DNA from: an uncultured Streptococcus sp.
GTDB lineage: Bacteria > Bacillota > Bacilli > Lactobacillales > Streptococcaceae
Length of the DNA stretch: 43,835 bases
Reading direction: 5' to 3'
NCBI GenBank assembly: GCA_945864085.1
Contig: CAMBAD010000009.1
Coordinates: forward strand, 1-43,835
The position numbers and the translations under genes were made by a program. Below, piece after piece: positions 24,883 to 32,281 of this stretch. Position 1 is the stretch's first letter; every line of letters begins with the position of its first letter. The notes beneath the pieces are model-generated. The model ran no database searches. It was given only the letters and a program-made list of their open reading frames with translations, and was not told where the DNA came from.

Positions 24883-25827
24883 ATGAAAGAAATCTACCTA
24901 GCAGGTGGCTGCTTTTGGGGCCTGGAAGGCTACTTTTCCCAGATTGAAGGCATTTTAGAGACTAGCGTCGGCTATGCCAATGGTCAGGTGGAGACCACCA
25001 ACTATCAGCTGCTGAAACAGACGGACCATGCAGAAACGGTCTATCTAGCCTACGATGAAGCAAAACTCAGCCTACGGGACATTCTCCTCTACTATTTCCG
25101 TGTCATCGACCCGCTTTCTGTCAACCAGCAGGGGCCCGACAAGGGCCGCCAGTATCGGACAGGCATCTACTACACCGCAGAGACCGACCTGCCGACTATT
25201 GAGCAGGTCATGAAGGAGCAGACCCAGCTCTTTGGCGGACGTCCCCTAGCCGTTGAAGTGGAACCGCTCGCGCATTACATCCCCGCCGAAGACTACCATC
25301 AGGATTATCTTCAGAAAAATCCCCAAGGTTACTGCCATATTGACCTTGGACAGGCAAAAATTCCTCTGATTGATGTCACGGATTACCAAAAGCCAGACCA
25401 ACAAGTCTTGAAAGACAGCCTGACTGACCTCCAATACCAAGTAACGCAGGAGGCAGCGACAGAAAGACCCTTTGAAAATGAGTTTTGGAATAGTGACCAA
25501 GCGGGGCTTTACGTTGATATTACGACAGGCGAACCCCTCTTCCTCTCCACAGACAAGTTTGACTCAGGTTGTGGCTGGCCCTCCTTCACCAAGCCCATCA
25601 GCAAGGAAGTAGCGACGTATTTCCAAGATAAGTCCCACGGCATGAACCGCATTGAAGTCCGCAGTCGGGCTGGTCAGGCCCACCTAGGCCATGTCTTTGA
25701 CGATGGACCGCGTGACAAAGGCGGACTCCGTTACTGTATCAATTCTGCCGCCCTCCGATTCATCCCCAGAGAAGAAATGGAAGCCCAAGGTTACGGCCTA
25801 TTTCTGGACTTGCTTCAGGAACAGTAA
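24883..25827 (+). CDS. msrAB: Bifunctional methionine sulfoxide reductase MsrA/MsrB
   Basis: A 314-residue fusion that repairs both S- and R-methionine sulfoxide. The MsrA part (about 1-155) has [11 protein letters not shown] with catalytic Cys10. The MsrB part (about 175-314) has [12 protein letters not shown] (Cys230, resolving) and [11 protein letters not shown] (catalytic Cys285). The zinc-binding CxxC pairs of some MsrB proteins are absent. No signal peptide is present, so this is a cytoplasmic form. It needs thioredoxin, encoded upstream. It is the second gene of an operon with the AMP-binding enzyme, an unusual partner. Confidence 0.95.
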   Translation: MKEIYLAGGCFWGLEGYFSQIEGILETSVGYANGQVETTNYQLLKQTDHAETVYLAYDEAKLSLRDILLYYFRVIDPLSVNQQGPDKGRQYRTGIYYTAETDLPTIEQVMKEQTQLFGGRPLAVEVEPLAHYIPAEDYHQDYLQKNPQGYCHIDLGQAKIPLIDVTDYQKPDQQVLKDSLTDLQYQVTQEAATERPFENEFWNSDQAGLYVDITTGEPLFLSTDKFDSGCGWPSFTKPISKEVATYFQDKSHGMNRIEVRSRAGQAHLGHVFDDGPRDKGGLRYCINSAALRFIPREEMEAQGYGLFLDLLQEQ

Positions 25828-25835
25828 ACACAAAA

Positions 25836-25866
25836 TGAAAGTCTATTCAAAAAGAATAGACTTTTT
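25836..25866 (+). terminator. Terminator of the msrAB operon
   Basis: A stem AAAGTCTATTC/GAATAGACTTT with a 5-base A loop, followed by TTT. The rest of the gap to 26047 holds no small ORF with a good ribosome binding site and no bacteriocin-like precursor that I can recognise. Confidence 0.85.
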
Positions 25867-26047
25867 TGATTGGAAAGTAGATGGAAGTATGCAAACAAAG
25901 AAAAAAATTGATATACTAATGATAGAAATAGCGTGATTATCCCCCTCTGTAAGAGTTGAGAACAAGGATTTGCAAAAGTATGTACTTGTATTCTAAAGCC
26001 GATAAAGTCTGAAAAGCATGAAAATTTAAGATAGGTAGGTTGTGGAA

Positions 26048-28018
26048 ATGAAAGGGAAATTTGTACTTGTATCCAACATCGTCCTAGCCATCTTTATGTT
26101 ATGGTTGGGTGTCGGTCAAAATGATACCATGCTTGTCTACTATTATCCTTCTGTTACCACCTTATCAGCAACAGAAGAAATCGCTTATCCAGAGCTGAGA
26201 CAGCAACTGGAGGAGTTTTCTCAACAGACGGATAGTGTGATTGCCAGACGGGTGATTGTGCCAAATGAAACAGGGGGCCGCACCTTTGCCTACGACAATT
26301 TCAGTCAGACTTCCCTGCCAAGAGGGCTTGAAGAATTTCAGGCGTCAGCAAGGGAGCAGTCTACGCTGCTAAGCAAATATTTCATCTTTCAAGGGCAGGC
26401 TAGTTTGGAAGAACTTCAGACACTCCTTGTTTCGCTTGGATTTGATGAGGTCATCATCAGACGGCCTTCGACGCTTGGCTCCATGCTGGCATTTTTCACT
26501 CAGGGCGGTCAAGTTTTAGGCATAGTTGTTTTTCTGGTAACCTATATGGCTCTGGTGGTGATTGCGCATGTAAAGCAATTACGGACCGCAGGTATTCGCC
26601 TGATTTCGGGAGATTCCCGCTGGCATTTATTCTGGCTGGCCCTGAAGGGAAGTGGTAGGGAGTTAATCCTATCCTGCCTCCTTACAGCTATTCCCGCAGT
26701 TGGTCTGGCCTATCTAATCGGTTTGAATGACTATTCGGTCTATTATTTGGCAACAGCTCTGCTATTTTACAACCTTCTGCTCGGCTTGCTTGCTCTCTTT
26801 TTCGCAGCCGCCTTTACATTGGCTATCCGAACTCATCATCTCTTGCCCCTCTTAAAAGGGAAATTGCCCCTGCAAGGAATCTTGACCATTATGGTCATGG
26901 GGCAAATGCTGGCCTTGTTAGTCGTGTCTATGGGCCTGAGCCAGATGGTCTACTATTCAGGTGTCTGGCAGGAATACCAAGAAGGTGCCCAGCAGTGGGA
27001 GAAGGAAGAGGATTATTATAGTTTAGCCTGGAATATCTCTGCGGATTCTAGTTCAGAACTGTATTCTCCTGAAAACTGGTATCCTTTGCTGAAGCAGTCA
27101 CTGGAAGAAGATGGAGCTCTATTTGTCAAACATAATCTGAATGTCTACCTAGGGGATTCTCAACTAGAAGATGGCCTAAGTCTGGATAGTTACCATCCAG
27201 TTGGCAATACCCTCTATGTCAGCCCTAATTATATCCAGATACAGACTGTAGACTTAGCGGAAGGCGAAGAATTGCCCCCACTGCAAGAAGGAGAATTTCA
27301 ACTTCTGTTACCTGAAAAGTTGCGTGCAGAAAGCGACGCCTATCTCCGTCTCTACCAAGACTCTGTCAATCGCCTTGTCGGGACGTCGGCTACCATTAAG
27401 GGAAGAATTGTTTATCTAAAAGATGGGCAGAAACAGTTTCTCTACAATCATCGTTCTGGTCAGCATGTGCAATACCTGGAAGACCCTATTTTAGTTGTAC
27501 TGACACCGTCGAGTTTGGGAGAAGAATCAGCTGATTTTTGGCTGAATGAGGCGGATAGCAGTATATTGTTTAAAGATAGGGAAACCCTTTTCCACGAATT
27601 GAAGGCAAGGAACCTGTTCCAATTTGTCAATGGGGTGGAAGGTAGTTATTCCCGCTTCAAGGCTCTCCACGACCGCATTGGTGTGGAAACTATGTCAACA
27701 ACCTTGGGTGCTGTCTTGGGCATTGCAACTTCTTTTGTAGTATTCAATACCATGAACCTCTTGTACTTTGAAGAATTTAGGCGTGAGATTTTTATTAAAG
27801 AAATTGCTGGGATGAGCTTTTTGGTCCTCCACAAGAAATACCTAGCCTTCCAACTCTTAGCCTTCTTGTTGGCCTTTGGAGTCAGCATATTTGTGACAGG
27901 ACAACTTGTCCTAAGCGGAGCTAGTTTAGCCCTATTTATCACCAATGCGCTCTTGTTGCTGAGATGGCAGACAAGGAAAGAGGGTTCTTGGAATACAAGT
28001 GTTTTGAAAGGAGCTTAG
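26048..28018 (+). CDS. Bacteriocin-associated integral membrane protein (lactococcin 972-type, DUF1430-like)
   Basis: A 656-residue multi-pass membrane protein. Hydrophobic segments lie near 4-20, 155-178, 208-230, 235-265, 281-304, 556-580 and 603-645, with a large outer domain (about 305-550) between the fifth and sixth. This layout and its pairing with the next ATPase match the bacteriocin-associated 7-TM (DUF1430) proteins encoded beside lactococcin 972-type bacteriocins. There it acts as the permease or immunity partner. A GTG at 26042 is in frame, but the AGGTAGG site lies too close to it; ATG at 26048 is preferred. The ATPase gene begins 1 base after its stop. No bacteriocin gene is seen upstream. 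Confidence 0.8.
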   Translation: MKGKFVLVSNIVLAIFMLWLGVGQNDTMLVYYYPSVTTLSATEEIAYPELRQQLEEFSQQTDSVIARRVIVPNETGGRTFAYDNFSQTSLPRGLEEFQASAREQSTLLSKYFIFQGQASLEELQTLLVSLGFDEVIIRRPSTLGSMLAFFTQGGQVLGIVVFLVTYMALVVIAHVKQLRTAGIRLISGDSRWHLFWLALKGSGRELILSCLLTAIPAVGLAYLIGLNDYSVYYLATALLFYNLLLGLLALFFAAAFTLAIRTHHLLPLLKGKLPLQGILTIMVMGQMLALLVVSMGLSQMVYYSGVWQEYQEGAQQWEKEEDYYSLAWNISADSSSELYSPENWYPLLKQSLEEDGALFVKHNLNVYLGDSQLEDGLSLDSYHPVGNTLYVSPNYIQIQTVDLAEGEELPPLQEGEFQLLLPEKLRAESDAYLRLYQDSVNRLVGTSATIKGRIVYLKDGQKQFLYNHRSGQHVQYLEDPILVVLTPSSLGEESADFWLNEADSSILFKDRETLFHELKARNLFQFVNGVEGSYSRFKALHDRIGVETMSTTLGAVLGIATSFVVFNTMNLLYFEEFRREIFIKEIAGMSFLVLHKKYLAFQLLAFLLAFGVSIFVTGQLVLSGASLALFITNALLLLRWQTRKEGSWNTSVLKGA

Positions 28019-28019
28019 T

Positions 28020-28652
28020 ATGTTTTCTGTGAAATCCATTCAAAAAATGTTTGGGAAACGGGTCTTGTTTTCTGATGTGACGCTGGACTTTCAAGCTGGA
28101 AAAGTCTACGCCCTAATCGGCGCTAGTGGCAGTGGCAAAACCACCTTGCTCAATATACTGGCTAAGCTAGAGACTTATGATAGGGGAGAGATTTTATATC
28201 GGGGCCAAGACTTGAAAAGCTTAAAAAATCATCTTTTTTTCAGAGAGGAATTGGCCTATCTGTTTCAAAATTTTGGTCTCTTGGAAAGTCAGTCCATTAA
28301 GGAAAACTTGGATTTGGGTCTCATTGGCCAACCATTGTCAAAGGAGGATAGAAAAACGAAGCAGAGGGCGGCATTAGACAGGGTTGGCCTATCTTATCTG
28401 GACCTGTCCCAGCCAATTTATGAACTATCAGGCGGTGAGGCCCAGCGTGTGGCTCTTGCCAAGGTCATTCTGAAAAATCCTCCCTTGATTTTAGCAGATG
28501 AGCCGACAGCGGCTTTGGATCCAAATAGCTCACAAGACATTATGGACATCTTGTTATCCCTAAAAAGCCCAGATAGGCTCATCATTATCGCCACTCACAA
28601 TCCCCTGATTTGGGAACAGGCGGATGAGATTATACGGATGGAGGACTTGTGA
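28020..28652 (+). CDS. ABC transporter ATP-binding protein (lactococcin 972 export group)
   Basis: A 210-residue ABC ATPase. Walker A GASGSGKTT is at 34-42, the signature ELSGGEAQRVALAK near 137-150, Walker B LILADEPTAALD near 158-169, and the H-loop ATHNP near 190. It belongs to the LolD/MacB-like small ATPases used with single large permeases. With the preceding membrane protein it should form an exporter or immunity pump. The two genes are 1 base apart and share a terminator at 28769-28791. Confidence 0.88.
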   Translation: MFSVKSIQKMFGKRVLFSDVTLDFQAGKVYALIGASGSGKTTLLNILAKLETYDRGEILYRGQDLKSLKNHLFFREELAYLFQNFGLLESQSIKENLDLGLIGQPLSKEDRKTKQRAALDRVGLSYLDLSQPIYELSGGEAQRVALAKVILKNPPLILADEPTAALDPNSSQDIMDILLSLKSPDRLIIIATHNPLIWEQADEIIRMEDL

Positions 28653-28768
28653 CCAGACTGTTGCTCTCAATAGATAAGGCAGATCCGTTGCAGGTGTATG
28701 AGAGACCTGCTAGAGAACCTGAAGTTTGGGAGATAATAGTGTGGAAGATAAGTGTTCTCTTCTTTTTG

Positions 28769-28791
28769 GACAGTCACTTGGCTGTCTTTTT
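28769..28791 (+). terminator. Terminator of the membrane protein/ABC operon
   Basis: A stem GACAGTC/GGCTGTC (7 bp, one wobble) with loop ACTT, followed by five T. The T tract runs into the -35 region of the mscS promoter, so terminator and next promoter overlap. Confidence 0.75.
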
Positions 28792-28819
28792 GCTTTTTCG
28801 TTACGATTTTTGTTATAAT
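28790..28819 (+). promoter_or_regulatory. Promoter of mscS, 6 bases from the start codon
   Basis: TTGCTT (28790-28795), an 18-base spacer and an extended -10 TGT-TATAAT (hexamer 28814-28819). The ATG begins at 28826. Initiation 7 bases after the -10 would give an mRNA starting with AUG. Confidence 0.7.
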
Positions 28820-28825
28820 CATCTT

Positions 28826-29674
28826 ATGAATAATTTTATTACCAAGTATTTGTCACAATTTAACCTTGAGGCTATTGTGACAGCCAGTCTAAACAAGATG
28901 TTATCCCTGGTCTTGTTGTTTATTGCCTTTTATATTGTCAAAAAAATTGCCAAGGCCTCGGTGAAAAGAGTCTTGGTGCCGTCGCTCAAGGTCTCTACCC
29001 AGGATATTGGTCGGCAAAAGACCATCAGCCGCCTGGTCGATAGTATTCTTAACTACCTCCTGTATTTCATCCTCATTTACTGCATTCTGAGTATCCTGGG
29101 TCTGCCAGTGTCCAGCCTTCTTGCTGGTGCAGGAATTGCTGGGGTTGCTGTTGGTTTGGGAGCGCAGGGCTTCCTCTCTGACTTGGTCAATGGTTTCTTT
29201 ATCTTAATTGAACGCCAGTTTGATGTCGGAGATGTGGTCAAGTTGACCAACGGACCGATTACCCTTTCAGGAACTATCGTCAGCATGGGGATTCGGACGA
29301 CCCAGGTACGGGATGCGGATGGGACCTTGCATTTCATTCCCAATCGTAATATTCTAGTGGTCAGCAACCAATCCCGTGGAGATATGCGAGCCCAGGTTGA
29401 TATTCCGCTGACATTAAATACCGACCTGGAACAGGTCCATCGTGTGATTGAAGAAGTTAACCGCCAAGAAGTCAGCAAGTTTGACCAGATTACGGGCGTG
29501 ACCATCCTGGGACCGCAAAACACTTCTTCTGGCCAATTCGTCTTTCGTGTCCACCTCTTTGTGTCCAACGGTCAGCAAAGTATCGTTTACCACCAATTCT
29601 TTGGTTTTTACCAAGAAGCTTTAAGACAGGCTGGGGTTGAGTTGCCCTCAGCCAGCCTACCAGTAGCAAGATAA
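28826..29674 (+). CDS. mscS: Small-conductance mechanosensitive channel MscS
   Basis: A 282-residue MscS-family channel that releases solutes on sudden osmotic downshock. Three membrane segments (about 18-38, 72-92 and the pore helix 97-123 with GAGIAGVAVGLGAQGFLSDLVNG) are followed by the beta domain (QFDVGDVVKL) and a C-terminal mixed domain. The frame is open from 28649, but the extra 59 codons overlap the previous stop and span its terminator; they are not real. No ribosome binding site stands before ATG 28826, which fits the leaderless arrangement described for its promoter. A DUF4352-like gene follows 9 bases later and is probably co-transcribed. Confidence 0.88.
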   Translation: MNNFITKYLSQFNLEAIVTASLNKMLSLVLLFIAFYIVKKIAKASVKRVLVPSLKVSTQDIGRQKTISRLVDSILNYLLYFILIYCILSILGLPVSSLLAGAGIAGVAVGLGAQGFLSDLVNGFFILIERQFDVGDVVKLTNGPITLSGTIVSMGIRTTQVRDADGTLHFIPNRNILVVSNQSRGDMRAQVDIPLTLNTDLEQVHRVIEEVNRQEVSKFDQITGVTILGPQNTSSGQFVFRVHLFVSNGQQSIVYHQFFGFYQEALRQAGVELPSASLPVAR

Positions 29675-29683
29675 GGAGCTATT

Positions 29684-30265
29684 ATGCAAATAAAAGATTT
29701 CGTTATTGAAAACGGGCAGATGTATTATAAACAAAAGCCCCTCTACCGTCAGCCCCTGTTTTGGACCACTATTGCTGGTGCAATCCTATCCTTTGTTTTA
29801 GGTGTGACTTGTTTCCTCCTCTTATTAGGCTACAGTGCTATTGAGACAAGTGACCAGACCTATCCAGATGTTCTGGATGAGTCAATCACTTACACAGAGT
29901 ATCAGGTGGGAGAGAGCGTTGAGTTTTATGATGGTTTGGAGGTGACCGTCACCTCTATGGGCAAGGATAGCTCCGTAGATTTGGTGGACGATTATTATAG
30001 TTCAGCCTATGTAGTGGAAATGGATGTTCGAAATACAACAGACAGTGACTACTATTTCGATGAATATTATTTTAGTCTAGTTGACCTAGGAACGGAGACT
30101 TCATTCCTCTTGGATTTGCGGACCTATGATGTCAATCTGCTTGAAAAAATTCCAGCAGGAGAGACGGTTTCTGTCAAGCTGATTTATGGCGTAGACTACG
30201 AAACCAATTTTGCCTTTACTTACGATGACGCTATGTGGGTAGAGTTGATTGCAGAAGGCGTTTAG
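29684..30265 (+). CDS. Membrane-anchored DUF4352-like protein
   Basis: A 193-residue protein with a short cytoplasmic N terminus, one membrane segment (about 29-52), and an outer domain (about 55-193). The outer domain (VGESVEFYDGLEVTVTSMGK... VVEMDVRNTTDSDYYF... VKLIYGVDYE) resembles the DUF4352 immunoglobulin-like fold often found in Gram-positive lipoproteins and surface proteins. It is strongly acidic and rich in Tyr. No lipobox is visible, so it is anchored by its helix. It is probably in one operon with mscS, but no shared function can be claimed. Confidence 0.7.
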   Translation: MQIKDFVIENGQMYYKQKPLYRQPLFWTTIAGAILSFVLGVTCFLLLLGYSAIETSDQTYPDVLDESITYTEYQVGESVEFYDGLEVTVTSMGKDSSVDLVDDYYSSAYVVEMDVRNTTDSDYYFDEYYFSLVDLGTETSFLLDLRTYDVNLLEKIPAGETVSVKLIYGVDYETNFAFTYDDAMWVELIAEGV

Positions 30266-30276
30266 CAGATATAAGA

Positions 30277-30313
30277 AAACACCCGAATTGGCACGTCAAT
30301 TCGGGCGTTTTAT
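30277..30313. terminator. Bidirectional terminator between the DUF4352-like gene and gdhA
   Basis: A stem CCCGAATTG/CAATTCGGG (9 bp) with A- and T-rich flanks between two converging genes. Confidence 0.85.
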
Positions 30314-30342
30314 TATGATAAACTGATAAGCTGAAATAAAGC

Positions 30343-31689
30343 TTATACCAAACCTTGGGCAATCATGGTGTCAGCAATCTGCTCAAAGGCTGCGATGTTG
30401 GCACCTGCGAGGTAGTCTGTTCCGAGGTCATATTTTTCAGCAGTTGTTTTGGCAGTATTGAAGATGTTGGCCATGATGTCCTTGAGGCGGCCGTCTACTT
30501 CTTCACGAGTCCATGAGAGACGAAGACTGTTTTGGCTCATTTCAAGGGCAGACACAGCTACACCACCAGCGTTAGCCGCTTTGGCAAGGCCGTAAAGAAC
30601 GCCATTTTCCTTGTAAACCTTGATAGCGTCAAGGTCTGATGGCATATTGGCGCCTTCAGCCACACAGTAAACGCCGTTTTTCACCAAGGCAGCAGCCTGC
30701 ACACCATTGATTTCGTTTTGGGTGGCACATGGCAGAGCAATGTCTGCGTGTCCGTCATAGTTCCAGACAGAGCCTTCAAAGTATTTGGCAGTTGCTTTTT
30801 CAGCCGCATACTCTGTCAAGCGCGCGCGGCGTTTTTCCTTGACATCGACCAAGAGGTCAAAGTCGATACCCGTTTCGTCGATGATGTAGCCGTTTGAGTC
30901 GGATACAGAGATAACCTTAGCGCCGAGCTCTGTTGCCTTTTGAACAGCATATTGGGCAACGTTACCAGAACCTGAGATAAGAACTGTTTGGTCTTTGAAG
31001 GACTTGCCGTTGGCAGCCAACATATTGTCTGTAAAGTAGACCAAGCCGTAGCCTGTCGCTTCTGGACGGATGAGGGAGCCACCGAAGCCGAGCGGTTTAC
31101 CAGTCAAGACACCTGCGTCAAACTGGCGGAGGCGTTTGTACTGGCCGTACATGTAGCCAATTTCACGGCCGCCAACACCGATGTCACCAGCAGGAACGTC
31201 CAATGAAGGGCCGATGTGTTTTTGCAATTCGGTCATGAAGCTTTGGCAGAAACGCATGATTTCCGCGTCGGTCTTGCCTTTAGGGTCAAAGTCTGAACCA
31301 CCTTTACCGCCGCCGATTGGCAGGCCAGTCAAGACGTTTTTGAAGATTTGTTCAAAACCGAGGAATTTCAAGATAGATTGGTTAACAGTTGGGTGGAAGC
31401 GAAGTCCGCCCTTGTAAGGACCAACAGCTGAGTTGAACTGCACACGGTAGCCACGGTTGACTTGTACATTTCCGTCCTTATCAGTCCATGGCACACGGAA
31501 GCTGATGACACGCTCTGGCTCAACGATGCGGGCCAAGATGTTTTCTTCGATGTACTCAGGGTGTGCTTCAAAAACAGGCTCAAGGGTAGAGAAGAGCTCT
31601 TCTACAGCTTGGAGGAATTCTGTTTCATGTGGGTTGCGGGCTTTGACAGCTTCAAAAGATTGGGCGATATAAGCTTTTGCATTTGACAT
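30343..31689 (-). CDS. gdhA: NADP-specific glutamate dehydrogenase
   Basis: A 448-residue enzyme converting 2-oxoglutarate and ammonium to glutamate. GPYKGGLRFHP (Lys93) and LPIGGGKGGSDFDP (catalytic Lys129) form the substrate site, and ISGSGNVAQYAVQKA is the NADP-binding Rossmann motif. Length is that of the hexameric bacterial enzyme. AGGTGA lies 5 bases before the ATG at 31689; an in-frame GTG at 31698 overlaps that site and is rejected. Its promoter at 31892-31920 has an upstream CodY-type box, linking expression to branched-chain amino acid status. The leader of about 190 bases is filled by a foldback repeat. Confidence 0.95.
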   Translation of the reverse strand: MSNAKAYIAQSFEAVKARNPHETEFLQAVEELFSTLEPVFEAHPEYIEENILARIVEPERVISFRVPWTDKDGNVQVNRGYRVQFNSAVGPYKGGLRFHPTVNQSILKFLGFEQIFKNVLTGLPIGGGKGGSDFDPKGKTDAEIMRFCQSFMTELQKHIGPSLDVPAGDIGVGGREIGYMYGQYKRLRQFDAGVLTGKPLGFGGSLIRPEATGYGLVYFTDNMLAANGKSFKDQTVLISGSGNVAQYAVQKATELGAKVISVSDSNGYIIDETGIDFDLLVDVKEKRRARLTEYAAEKATAKYFEGSVWNYDGHADIALPCATQNEINGVQAAALVKNGVYCVAEGANMPSDLDAIKVYKENGVLYGLAKAANAGGVAVSALEMSQNSLRLSWTREEVDGRLKDIMANIFNTAKTTAEKYDLGTDYLAGANIAAFEQIADTMIAQGLV

Positions 31690-31717
31690 GGTGGTCACCT
31701 GATTTCTTTATTATTTT

Positions 31718-31854
31718 TAGTCATCCAGTTTTTCTTTTATTACTTCAACGAGCGAGGAAACGTCGTTTCCTTGTTTCCAACTTCAAACACTCCACTGGAC
31801 TGTTGAAGCAACCTGCAGCTCGTTGCCTAGTACTAAAAGCAAATTGAAAGACTA
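31718..31854. repeat. 137-bp foldback (BOX-like) element in the gdhA leader
   Basis: The ends are long imperfect inverted repeats: TAGTC...TTTCTTTTATTAC (31718-31743) against the complement of 31830-31854. Inside are a GGAAACG-T-CGTTTCC palindrome (31757-31771 region) and a CTTCAA...TTGAAG hairpin (31781-31807). GCAACCTGCAGCTCGTTGCCTAGT resembles boxB/C of pneumococcal BOX repeats. It would be transcribed as part of the gdhA mRNA. Confidence 0.65.
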
Positions 31855-31855
31855 G

Positions 31856-31878
31856 ATTAAATTGTCTGACAATTTAAT
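31856..31878. promoter_or_regulatory. 23-bp perfect palindrome downstream of the gdhA start of transcription
   Basis: Arms ATTAAATTGTC and GACAATTTAAT around a single central T. It begins about 14 bases after the gdhA -10, covering roughly +7 to +30, a position suited to a repressor or an RNA hairpin. The protein partner is unknown. Confidence 0.6.
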
Positions 31879-31891
31879 TTATCTGACGATT

Positions 31892-31920
31892 ATTATAGCA
31901 CCATGATTTTCAAATGTAAA
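31892..31920 (-). promoter_or_regulatory. Promoter of gdhA
   Basis: On the minus strand TTTACA (31915-31920), a 17-base spacer and TATAAT (31892-31897). Confidence 0.8.
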
Positions 31921-31931
31921 GCAAAAAATGC

Positions 31932-31946
31932 AATATTCTGAAAATT
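31932..31946. promoter_or_regulatory. CodY-type box upstream of gdhA
   Basis: AATATTCTGAAAATT matches the CodY consensus AATTTTCWGAAAATT at 14 of 15 positions. It sits 11 bases upstream of the gdhA -35. Confidence 0.75.
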
Positions 31947-31949
31947 TTT

Positions 31950-32219
31950 TATCTTGTTGAGGTAAAGCAGGGGGATAAAGGTCAATAACTCCTCTTTTTA
32001 AGAATTAAACTAAGACCAGGTGCTGCTGGCAGAAGGGTGCTCTATCAAGTTAACGACATCCATGGTTGATTTCCGAAGCGTATCGGCCATCGCCATATTA
32101 TGCTTGAATGACGGAAGCGGTTTTGGGTCTGCTAATTTTGTACTTAGGTCTGCATACAAAAACGGATATATTTTAGCAATAATTGAGGATAATTTCCATG
32201 ACTATTTATGGGTTATGGA
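31950..32219. other. Intergenic stretch without a recognised gene
   Basis: This part of the 592-base gap between gdhA and the surface protein has a 67-codon plus-strand frame (32020-32223) without a ribosome binding site, and short coding-like fragments in other frames. It may be a decayed gene, but I recognise no family and do not call one. Confidence 0.4.
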
Positions 32220-32248
32220 TTGACAACTATGAATTTTTAGGATAGACT
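32220..32248 (+). promoter_or_regulatory. Promoter of the SEC10/PgrA-like surface protein
   Basis: A consensus TTGACA (32220-32225), a 17-base spacer and TAGACT (32243-32248). The transcript should start near 32255. Confidence 0.75.
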
Positions 32249-32281
32249 AGAAAGGACAAATATATGGAGGAATGGAAAAGA

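Noticed and set aside
28649..28825. N-terminal extension of mscS overlapping the ABC gene stop
   Set aside because: It spans the operon terminator and the mscS promoter, and the hydrophobic stretch is not part of the MscS family.
32020..32223. 67-codon plus-strand frame upstream of the surface protein
   Set aside because: No ribosome binding site, no recognisable family, and it overlaps the consensus promoter of the next gene.
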